The translations under genes and the position numbers were made by a program. The notes beneath the pieces are model-generated. The model did not search any database. It saw only the letters and a list, made by a program, of their open reading frames with translations, and was not told where the DNA came from. DNA of 64,000 nucleotides. Origin: an uncultured SAR116 cluster alpha proteobacterium (lineage in GTDB: Bacteria > Pseudomonadota > Alphaproteobacteria > Puniceispirillales > Marisalimonadaceae). Position 1 is the stretch's first letter, and each line of letters begins with the position of its first letter. The stretch covers positions 1-64,000 of the forward strand of contig CACNEF010000001.1 in the NCBI GenBank assembly GCA_902619485.1, read 5' to 3'. Below, in pieces: positions 1 to 7,148 of this stretch.

Positions 1-708
1 GAAACAGCTGTAAGAGTTGCGGCAGGCGCAATTGCATTTAAGGTATTAGAAAACAAGTTAAAAAAATCTATAAAAATTAGAGCTAGTGTAATCCAGTTAG
101 GGCCAAATAAAATAGATCGTAAAAATTTTGATTGGAATGAAGTTAACAATAACCCTTTTTTTTGTGGAGATCCAAAAGCAGCTAAAGAATGGGGAATATG
201 GTTGGACAATGTTAGGAAGAACGGGAATAGCGCTGGCGCGATAATTGAAGTTGTTGCTGAAAATGTGCCTAGAGGATTAGGAAGTCCAATCTATAAAAAA
301 TTAGATAGTCAAATAGCAGAAGCGTTAATGAGCATAAATGCTGTAAAAGGCGTAGAAATTGGTTCTGGTTTTCATTTAGCGTCTTTAACAGGTAGTGAAG
401 CCAATGATGAAATTTATCCTGACAATAAAGGTGATTATTATTTTGGATCTAATCACTCTGGAGGAATATTAGGTGGAATTTCTTCTGGCCAACCTATAGT
501 AGCTAAATTCATTGTTAAACCAACGAGCTCTATTTTAACAGAAAAAAACTCTATAAACCTACAAAATGAACCTATTAAGATTAAAACAAAAGGTAGGCAC
601 GATCCTTGTGTTGGCATTAGGGCTGTTCCTGTAGCTGAAGCTATGATGGCAATAACTATTTTAGATCAATTGTTAGAGCATGAAAGTCAAATTGGAAAGA
701 TTGAATAA
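1..708 (+). CDS. aroC: Chorismate synthase, C-terminal part (5' truncated by window)
   Basis: Chorismate synthase converts 5-enolpyruvylshikimate-3-phosphate to chorismate, the last common step of aromatic amino acid synthesis, using reduced FMN in the cytosol. The reading frame is open from base 1 and begins with [12 protein letters not shown], the conserved segment after the GGRSSAR region. It ends with the family C-terminus ([11 protein letters not shown], then [10 protein letters not shown]). About 235 residues are present, so roughly the N-terminal third lies upstream of the window. An internal ATG at 202 is not the start, because homologous sequence continues upstream of it. The gene converges on tlyA with a 13-base gap. 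Identification is firm; nothing is odd apart from the truncation. Confidence 0.95.
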   Translation, partial: ETAVRVAAGAIAFKVLENKLKKSIKIRASVIQLGPNKIDRKNFDWNEVNNNPFFCGDPKAAKEWGIWLDNVRKNGNSAGAIIEVVAENVPRGLGSPIYKKLDSQIAEALMSINAVKGVEIGSGFHLASLTGSEANDEIYPDNKGDYYFGSNHSGGILGGISSGQPIVAKFIVKPTSSILTEKNSINLQNEPIKIKTKGRHDPCVGIRAVPVAEAMMAITILDQLLEHESQIGKIE

Positions 709-721
709 AACATTTAATGAA

Positions 722-1459
722 TTAAATTTTTGTGGCCATAATTAAAAATTCTTTGTTTCCACTAGGGCCTAAAATTGGGCTTTCAATAACTCCTAAAATA
801 TTCATATTAATTTCAAGTCCCATCCATTTTTTTATATCATTAATTACTATCTCATGTAGTTTAGGATCTCTAACTACGCCACCCTTCCCTACAAGACCTT
901 TACCTACTTCAAATTGAGGTTTTATTAAAGCTACCAACCATCCATGAGGTTTTAGAAACCTAAGTCCTGAAGGTAAAACTTTCTTCAATGATATAAAAGA
1001 TGCGTCACAAACTAAAGCATCCAAAGGATCTTCAATAATTTTATCTGTTAAATATCTGGCATTTGTTTTTTCTTTAACTATAACTCTTTCATCTTGTCTC
1101 AATTTCCAATCTAATTGCCCATACCCAACATCTACTGCATAAATTTTACTAGCTCCATTTGCTAACAAGACATCCGTAAAACCACCTGTGCTTGCTCCAA
1201 TATCAAGTGCTATAATAGAATTACAGTCTAAATCAAATTCTAATATAGCATGATTTAATTTAACACCTCCCCTAGACACCCATGGATATGTTTTACCTTT
1301 TATCTCAATTTTTGAATTTTGTGATACTTGTTGTCCAGGTTTTTCAACACGCTTATTATCAGCAAACACATTTCCAGTCATTAGAATAGAATTAGCTTGC
1401 TCTCTACTTTTAGCAAAGCCTTTTAAAACCATAAGTTTATCTATTCGTTCTTTACTTAT
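722..1459 (-). CDS. tlyA: TlyA-family rRNA (cytidine-2'-O)-methyltransferase, probable AUA start
   Basis: TlyA proteins combine an N-terminal S4 RNA-binding domain with a Rossmann methyltransferase and 2'-O-methylate rRNA cytidines. The S4 core (KGFAKSREQAN) is followed by the SAM site (ALDIGASTGGFTD) and a motif IV-like VCDASFISL. The first ATG in frame (1432) would cut off the start of the S4 domain. The frame stays open upstream and encodes ISKERIDKL, matching the usual K-x-R-L-D start of the family. No ATG, GTG or TTG occurs there, but an ATA at 1459-1457 sits 8 bases after an AGGA. I therefore infer an AUA start; 1432 is the conservative alternative. The gene lies 28 bases after dxs and is probably cotranscribed with it. 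Confidence 0.85.
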   Translation of the reverse strand: MSKERIDKLMVLKGFAKSREQANSILMTGNVFADNKRVEKPGQQVSQNSKIEIKGKTYPWVSRGGVKLNHAILEFDLDCNSIIALDIGASTGGFTDVLLANGASKIYAVDVGYGQLDWKLRQDERVIVKEKTNARYLTDKIIEDPLDALVCDASFISLKKVLPSGLRFLKPHGWLVALIKPQFEVGKGLVGKGGVVRDPKLHEIVINDIKKWMGLEINMNILGVIESPILGPSGNKEFLIMATKI

Positions 1460-1487
1460 TTTGTAGGTCCTAAAATATTTTTAAAGT

Positions 1488-3440
1488 TTAGTTAGTAATA
1501 GATTTATTTTTTATATTCGACAAAGATATCATTTTAGAAACAACTTGCATTAATCCATCTGTATCTAAACCCGCTTTTGCAAGTTGTTCTTTTTGAGAAG
1601 CGTGATCTTGAAAATTATCTGGCATAGTTAAGCATTTAATTTCTTTATCGTGCTTATTAAGAAGGTCCTTAGATGATAAGAAATGTAAACAATGAGAACC
1701 AAATCCTCCTGCAGAACCTTCTTCTATTATTATAAATTTTTTATGTTCCTTCCATAATTTTTGAACTAATTGCGTATCTATTGGTTTTGCAAAACGTGCA
1801 TCAGCGACGGTTATCTTTAAATTATATTGTAATAGATGATCAGCAACTTTCAATGCAGAACCAACTCTCGTACCTAAAGCAAGAATTGCTAAATCTTGTC
1901 CTCTTCTGATGATTCTTCCTTTACCAATTTTAACATCTTGTACAATATCGGTAATATCTACACCTTCTCCTTCACCTCTAGGATATCTACAAAAAATTGG
2001 ACCATCACTATATTTCGAAGCAGTCATAACCATTTTTGCCAACTCTGCTTCGTCACTAGGTGCCATTACTACTACATTTGGTAAACAACAAAGGTATGCT
2101 AAATCAAATGAACCTGCATGAGTTGCTCCATCAGCTCCTACATATCCAGCTCTATCAAGCATAAATCTTACAGGTAAATTTTGTATCACAACGTCATGAA
2201 CTACTTGATCATAAGCTCTTTGTAAAAAAGTTGAATATATAGCTACAAATGGTTTTAAACCCTCTGAAGCCATTCCAGCAGCAAACGTTACAGCATGTTG
2301 TTCAGCAATTCCAACATCATAAAATCTATCTTGAAATTTTTCTGCAAACTTATTTAATCCAGTTCCTGAGGGCATAGCGGCAGTTATAGCTAAAACTTTT
2401 TTATCCTTTTCGGCAATTTTACACAAAGTTTCTGCGAAAACATTAGTATAAGTAGGCGCGTTAGATATTGACTTAACTGAATCACCAGTAATTACATTAA
2501 ATTCAGATACAGCGTGATATTTTTCGTGAGAACCTTTCGAAAAAGGATGTCCTTTTCCCTTTTCTGTTACCACATGAAGCAAAATTGGTTTATTTTGAGA
2601 ACCATTTTTTAGATTTTTTAATATTTTAACCATGGATTTAACATCGTGACCGTCTATTGGACCTAAATAATTCATACCCATCTGACTAAAAATAGTACCT
2701 TCCGCATTTACTAAAAAATTTCTTGCGAGACTTTCAGCTCTTTTGGCTGTTTCACCAACTTCTTTAGGAAAAAGATTAACCATTTGTTTAGCAATTTCCC
2801 TTACGTTATTGAACGGTCGACTTGACACAACATTAGATAAATAATTGCTTAAGGCACCTACAGCTGGAGCTATGGACATATCATTATCATTTAAAATAAT
2901 TAATAAATTAGTTTTCAACGCCCCGGCGTTATTAATTGCTTCATACGCCATTCCAGCACTCATTGCACCATCACCAATAACAGCAATTACATTGTTAGAT
3001 TTCCCAAGTTTATCTCTTGCAACAGCCATTCCTAAAGCCGCAGAAATCGATGTTGAAGAATGTCCTGCGCCAAAAGGATCAAAAATAGATTCTGTTCGCT
3101 TTGTAAATCCTGAAAGGCCTCTAGATTTTCTTAAAGTAGACATTTCATGTCTTCTGTTTGTTAAAATTTTGTGAGGATATGCTTGATGTCCAACATCCCA
3201 AATTAATCTATCGTCGGGGGTGTCAAAAACATAATGAATAGCGATAGCAAGTTCAACAACACCCAAACCTGCACCTAAATGTCCACCTGTTTTAGACACA
3301 GTATCAATCATATCAGAGCGTAATTCTGAAGAAAGTTGATCAAGATCTTCTAATTTTAAAAATTTAAGATCATTCGGATTATTTACCTTATCGAGTAACG
3401 GTGTGGTAACAGATTTAGTTTTTTTATCTTTAATTGGCAT
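1488..3440 (-). CDS. dxs: 1-deoxy-D-xylulose-5-phosphate synthase
   Basis: DXS condenses pyruvate and glyceraldehyde-3-phosphate to 1-deoxyxylulose-5-phosphate, the first step of the MEP isoprenoid pathway, using thiamine diphosphate and Mg. At 650 residues it has normal length. Visible signatures are GGHLGAGLGVVEL with its conserved His near residue 55, the ThDP motif VIGDGAMSAGMAYEAINNAG, the transketolase pyrimidine region (FYDVGIAEQHAV with the catalytic Glu) and RFMLDRAGYVGADGATHAG. It sits between ispA and tlyA, the usual alphaproteobacterial order xseB-ispA-dxs-tlyA. With ispA here and ispH at 45311 it supplies precursors for quinones and heme A. It starts at ATG 3440. Confidence 0.98.
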   Translation of the reverse strand: MPIKDKKTKSVTTPLLDKVNNPNDLKFLKLEDLDQLSSELRSDMIDTVSKTGGHLGAGLGVVELAIAIHYVFDTPDDRLIWDVGHQAYPHKILTNRRHEMSTLRKSRGLSGFTKRTESIFDPFGAGHSSTSISAALGMAVARDKLGKSNNVIAVIGDGAMSAGMAYEAINNAGALKTNLLIILNDNDMSIAPAVGALSNYLSNVVSSRPFNNVREIAKQMVNLFPKEVGETAKRAESLARNFLVNAEGTIFSQMGMNYLGPIDGHDVKSMVKILKNLKNGSQNKPILLHVVTEKGKGHPFSKGSHEKYHAVSEFNVITGDSVKSISNAPTYTNVFAETLCKIAEKDKKVLAITAAMPSGTGLNKFAEKFQDRFYDVGIAEQHAVTFAAGMASEGLKPFVAIYSTFLQRAYDQVVHDVVIQNLPVRFMLDRAGYVGADGATHAGSFDLAYLCCLPNVVVMAPSDEAELAKMVMTASKYSDGPIFCRYPRGEGEGVDITDIVQDVKIGKGRIIRRGQDLAILALGTRVGSALKVADHLLQYNLKITVADARFAKPIDTQLVQKLWKEHKKFIIIEEGSAGGFGSHCLHFLSSKDLLNKHDKEIKCLTMPDNFQDHASQKEQLAKAGLDTDGLMQVVSKMISLSNIKNKSITN

Positions 3441-3474
3441 TGATTAACTTAAACCTATAACAACAAACTTTAAT

Positions 3475-4392
3475 TTATTTATTTCTATTTACAGTATATT
3501 TAGCTAAAGATACAAGATTTTCTGATTCTTGTTTAAATTTTTGTATCAAATTAATCGCTTTATTAGATTCCTCTATGGCTCTTTTTTTTGCTATTGCTCT
3601 ACCTAAAATCGTTACAAAATTAGGTGTTTCATTTTTAGTATCTTGCCCTGCAGGTTTTCCCATTAAATCCTCATTACCATCATGATCAAGTAAATCATCA
3701 GCAATTTGAAAAGCCAAACCAATGTGATTAGCGTAGTTAATAAGATTACTTTTTTGATTGTTATTAGCATTTAATAAAATTGACGCCACATGAGCACAAC
3801 AAGATATTAATGCGCCTGTTTTGTGATTTTGAATCCACTCTATTTGATTTAGATCTAAAGATTTGTTCTCTGTAAAGTCCATGTCAGCTTGTTGACCTCC
3901 AACCATACCATTTGGTCCAATAGCTTTCGCTAAAACAAAACAAATCTCAGATCTCTTTTCTGAATTAGAAATGAAATTGCTATCTCCTATTATTTGGAAG
4001 GCCCAACTTAATAGTCCATCTCCAGCTAATATAGCGGTATGATCGTCAAATTTTACATGATTAGCTGCCTTTCCTCTCCTAACAGGAGAATTATCCATAG
4101 CTGGTAAATCATCATGAATTAATGAATAAGAATGAATTGCTTCGATAGCTGATCCAACAGCAATTAATTCATTATATTTTGATTTCGAGAGAGTTTTACT
4201 ATTTATAGCACTGATAAAACGTCCTGTTTCCAAAACTAAATAAGCCCTTATTTTTTTCCCACCACTAATTGAGGAGTATCTCATTGCTTCAAAAAGTTTA
4301 GAACTTAATCCATTACCCGATGGTAAATTAATATCTAAGAATCTTTCGATTTGTTGTGAATTTTTTTCAAGCTTATTTTGAAATTTAATCAT
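3475..4392 (-). CDS. ispA: Polyprenyl synthetase (farnesyl/geranyl diphosphate synthase type)
   Basis: This head-to-tail prenyltransferase builds geranyl or farnesyl diphosphate from IPP and DMAPP. Both aspartate-rich motifs are visible: the first in SLIHDDLPAMDNS and the second in FQIADDLLDHDGN. The upstream GGKKIRAYLVL carries the conserved Lys and Arg, and GQQADM follows the first motif. The length (305 aa) is typical of short-chain synthases. It lies between xseB and dxs, the common gene order, which supports ispA over a long-chain enzyme. Product chain length is inferred from family and context. Confidence 0.95.
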   Translation of the reverse strand: MIKFQNKLEKNSQQIERFLDINLPSGNGLSSKLFEAMRYSSISGGKKIRAYLVLETGRFISAINSKTLSKSKYNELIAVGSAIEAIHSYSLIHDDLPAMDNSPVRRGKAANHVKFDDHTAILAGDGLLSWAFQIIGDSNFISNSEKRSEICFVLAKAIGPNGMVGGQQADMDFTENKSLDLNQIEWIQNHKTGALISCCAHVASILLNANNNQKSNLINYANHIGLAFQIADDLLDHDGNEDLMGKPAGQDTKNETPNFVTILGRAIAKKRAIEESNKAINLIQKFKQESENLVSLAKYTVNRNK

Positions 4393-4421
4393 AAAATCGT
4401 CCTAAGTAATTTTAGGATAAA

Positions 4422-4670
4422 TTAATCAGATTTAAAAGGTGATAATTTTTTTGGAATAGTGTCAATATTTTCTGACGACTGTATAGTTTCAACCTTCATT
4501 TTTGCATCATGCAGTTTTTTTTGACAATAATCTTTTAATTGTGAGCCTCTATCATATGCTGCTATTGCCTCATCTAGTGAAGCATCTCCTTTATCAAGGC
4601 TATCTACAAGTTTTTCTAATTCTTGCATAGCTTCTTCAAAAGTTAATTTTTCTAGTTCATTATCATTCAT
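4422..4670 (-). CDS. xseB: Exodeoxyribonuclease VII small subunit
   Basis: XseB is the small helical subunit that coats the XseA nuclease of exonuclease VII, a single-strand-specific DNase. The 82-residue protein has the family core LTFEEAMQELEKLVDSLDKG followed by SLDEAIAAYDRG and LKDYCQKKL. The length is standard. It is the first gene of the xseB-ispA-dxs-tlyA run, 29 bases before ispA. The large subunit xseA is not in this window, which is usual in this lineage. Confidence 0.95.
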   Translation of the reverse strand: MNDNELEKLTFEEAMQELEKLVDSLDKGDASLDEAIAAYDRGSQLKDYCQKKLHDAKMKVETIQSSENIDTIPKKLSPFKSD

Positions 4671-4737
4671 AACAATTTAGAGTCATTTCAATATATTATT
4701 TTAAAATTTAACCCTTCAAAAAAATTTAATCAATATT

Positions 4738-5682
4738 TTACTTAATCATTTTAAGAGCATTTATTAATTTTTTACTAATATTAGTTTCAAAACCCGAATG
4801 ACCTGCATCATCTACAACTTCAATTTTTGCACCAATCCAACAATCAGCAAGTTTTAGTGCAGTGAATGGAGGACAAATTACATCATGCCTTCCCTGCACG
4901 ATAATGGATTTTATTTTAGAAATTTTATTTAAATTTTTAACAATATAGTTATCTTCAATAAAACAATTATTCATAAAATAATGTGTTTCTATTTTTGAAA
5001 TTGCAAGAGCTTGCTCACCAGAAATTGGTCGTGGCGAATAATTAATAGAGGAGCAAGAATTTTCATATTCAGCCCAAACAGAAGCAGCTTTTAAACTTTG
5101 TGATCTATTATTACTATGAAGTTTATTATAGAACCATTCGAGAATATTATTTCTCTTATTTTGCGGTACTAACGATATAAATTTATTATAAGCTTCTGGA
5201 AAAAATTTTTTAATATCATATAAGAACCAATTTATCTCAATTTTAGTACCTAAAAAAATTCCTCTCAAAATAAAACCCATACACCTGTGAGGGAATTCAA
5301 TACCATACAATAACGCTAAAGTGCTACCCCATGATCCTCCAAAAAGATACCACTTTTCTATATTTAATAACTTTCTTAAATCTTCAATATCTGAAATCAA
5401 AAGTTGCGTATTATTAAAATTTGTTTCAGCATAAGGAATACTTTTACCTGATCCTCTTTGATCAAAAAAAACCACCCTAAAAACCTTTGGATCAAAAAAA
5501 CTTTTATGAGCATTTGAAAATCCTGCTCCAGGACCCCCATGCAAGAATAATAAAGGTATACCCTTAGGGTTACCGTATTGTTCGTAGTAAATTGAATGTT
5601 TGTTACCTACATTTAAATAACCGTTGTCATATGATGGGAGGCAATCAAAAAAAAAACTAGATTTTTTACTTAAATTTAACAT
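4738..5682 (-). CDS. pip: Proline iminopeptidase (alpha/beta hydrolase, family S33)
   Basis: This cytosolic serine peptidase removes N-terminal proline from peptides. The oxyanion-hole motif HGGPGAG, the nucleophile elbow GGSWGSTLAL, the acid region QGRHDVICPP and the catalytic His in DDAGHSGFE occur in the expected order. The length (314 aa) and the N-terminal block GNKHSIYYEQYGNPKG fit proline iminopeptidases. There is no signal peptide. It lies between carD and xseB, with a 67-base gap before xseB, so it may be transcribed separately from the isoprenoid genes. Family assignment is firm; substrate preference is inferred. Confidence 0.93.
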   Translation of the reverse strand: MLNLSKKSSFFFDCLPSYDNGYLNVGNKHSIYYEQYGNPKGIPLLFLHGGPGAGFSNAHKSFFDPKVFRVVFFDQRGSGKSIPYAETNFNNTQLLISDIEDLRKLLNIEKWYLFGGSWGSTLALLYGIEFPHRCMGFILRGIFLGTKIEINWFLYDIKKFFPEAYNKFISLVPQNKRNNILEWFYNKLHSNNRSQSLKAASVWAEYENSCSSINYSPRPISGEQALAISKIETHYFMNNCFIEDNYIVKNLNKISKIKSIIVQGRHDVICPPFTALKLADCWIGAKIEVVDDAGHSGFETNISKKLINALKMIK

Positions 5683-5708
5683 TTGTTTAAATTTTTAAAT
5701 GAAATTTA

Positions 5709-6233
5709 TTAGGCTGCTTCCTCAGTATTATCATCAATGATCTTTTCTAGTTTTACAACAGCACTTTCCTTATCTGTGTTATCAACTGCTGCAAATTCAC
5801 TAGCCAAACGTTCTAAAGCGGCTTGATACATTTGTCTTTCAGAATAAGATTGTTCTCCTTGATCATCTTTACGATACAAATCTCTTACAACTTCTGCAAT
5901 TGAAACTAAATTTCCAGAATTTATTTTGGTTTCGTATTCTTGTGCTCTCCTTGACCACATAGTTTTTTTAACTTTTGCTTTACCTTTAAGGGTAATAATT
6001 GCTTCTTCCATCTGTACTCTACTTGATAAAGTTCTTAGTCCGGATTCAGTTGCTTTAGACAATGGAACTCTTAATGTCATTCTTTCATGTTCGAATCTTA
6101 TTACAAGTAATTCTAGCTCGACATCTTCGACTTTACGTTTTTCTGTCCCAATTATTTTACCAACACCGTGACTTGGATAAACAACAAAATCACCAGGTAT
6201 AAATGAGCTCACTAAGTTTTGATCTTTAGACAA
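5709..6233 (-). CDS. carD: CarD/CdnL-family transcriptional regulator
   Basis: CarD proteins bind RNA polymerase beta through a Tudor-like RID domain and stabilise open promoter complexes. The N-terminal RID motif GDFVVYPSHGVGKIIG is clear, and a basic region with the conserved Trp (MWSRRAQEYETKI) follows. The frame opens at a GTG at 6242, but that codon overlaps a good Shine-Dalgarno AGGTGA (6244-6239). That site lies 5 bases from a TTG at 6233, which gives a protein starting MSKDQNLVSSF. I therefore choose TTG 6233 (174 aa); GTG 6242 adds three residues. CarD of this type is near-universal in Alphaproteobacteria, often beside fdxA as here. Confidence 0.93.
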   Translation of the reverse strand: MSKDQNLVSSFIPGDFVVYPSHGVGKIIGTEKRKVEDVELELLVIRFEHERMTLRVPLSKATESGLRTLSSRVQMEEAIITLKGKAKVKKTMWSRRAQEYETKINSGNLVSIAEVVRDLYRKDDQGEQSYSERQMYQAALERLASEFAAVDNTDKESAVVKLEKIIDDNTEEAA

Positions 6234-6339
6234 TTTAATCACCTATTATAAAATATTTCTATTTGAATTTATTTAAGAAATTTTAAAAAAGGTCTTATAT
6301 CACAAAAACACATAAAAAACTAGCTGTAAGTCAATTATT

Positions 6340-6684
6340 TTATAGATTCTGAATAGTTCCAGGTTTTTTTGAACCATATTTTTGAAATTTACCCTCTTCA
6401 TCAGTAAATTTTTCGTAATCAGGTAAAGGGTCAATTTTCATAGTAATGTTTGGCCAAATCTCTGACATTTCTCTATTATATTCTAACCATTCGTCAGCTC
6501 CAGGATCAGTATCAGCTTGGATTGCGTCTACAGGACATTCTGGCTCACAAACACCACAATCTATACATTCATCAGGATGAATAACAATGGTATTCTCTCC
6601 AAGATAAAAACAGTCTACGGGACAAACTTCAACACAATCAGTATGTCTGCAATTTATACATTTATCATTAACAATATAGGTCAT
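6340..6684 (-). CDS. fdxA: Seven-iron ferredoxin FdxA
   Basis: This is a small cytosolic electron carrier with one 3Fe-4S and one 4Fe-4S cluster. The N-terminus has [18 protein letters not shown] and is followed by [16 protein letters not shown], giving the cysteine spacing of FdxA-type 7Fe ferredoxins. The remaining 50 residues form the usual C-terminal extension ([16 protein letters not shown]). The length of 114 aa is normal. It lies between the S4 protein and carD, a conserved alphaproteobacterial neighbourhood. Its specific redox partner cannot be told from the sequence. Confidence 0.96.
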   Translation of the reverse strand: MTYIVNDKCINCRHTDCVEVCPVDCFYLGENTIVIHPDECIDCGVCEPECPVDAIQADTDPGADEWLEYNREMSEIWPNITMKIDPLPDYEKFTDEEGKFQKYGSKKPGTIQNL

Positions 6685-6751
6685 ATAACTCTCAAAATAA
6701 CTGTGTTTAAACTAGAAAAATTATCATTACAAGTATTGATTTATTATAATT

Positions 6752-7147
6752 TTAATCTCTACCCATTAATCTGTCTGTTTGACGCCTTTCTCTTTTTGTT
6801 GGACGTCCAACTCTTTCCACAAACTTAATATCAATATTATTAGTTTCCTTTTTTGGAATAATTTCAATCGGTGTAATATCTTCGTAAAAATTAAGTGACT
6901 CTTGATAGGGACCTCTTCGACTGGGTATATCTAAAACTTTCAAGATCTTTATATTATCGTTAATTGTCATTGTTAAAACGTCACCAACAGATATCATTTT
7001 GTGTGGTTTCTGCGTAACTTGACCTGATATCCGCAACCTATTGGTTAGTACAAATTTTGTTGCAATGCTTCTACTTTTAAATACCCGGATATAGTATAAA
7101 TAGATATCGAGCCTAAGTGTCTTTTTTTCTAAAATATTAGATATCAT
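6752..7147 (-). CDS. S4-domain RNA-binding protein (Hsp15-like)
   Basis: This 131-residue protein has an S4 RNA-binding fold like heat-shock protein 15, which in E. coli binds stalled 50S subunits carrying nascent chains. Residues 11-60 hold the S4 core (LRLDIYLYYIRVFKSRS, then NRLRISGQ). The C-terminus contains GRPTKRERRQTDRL, the basic tail typical of the family. Its ATG begins one base after the helicase stop (TGA-A-ATG), so the two genes are translationally coupled and both likely act on RNA. Family assignment is firm; a ribosome-rescue role is inferred from homology. Confidence 0.88.
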   Translation of the reverse strand: MISNILEKKTLRLDIYLYYIRVFKSRSIATKFVLTNRLRISGQVTQKPHKMISVGDVLTMTINDNIKILKVLDIPSRRGPYQESLNFYEDITPIEIIPKKETNNIDIKFVERVGRPTKRERRQTDRLMGRD

Positions 7148-7148
7148 T

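Noticed and set aside
712-731. ATTTAAT-GA-ATTAAAT-TTTT as a terminator between aroC and tlyA
   Set aside because: The loop would be only two bases and the stem is all A/T, so stability is poor. Such motifs are expected by chance here.
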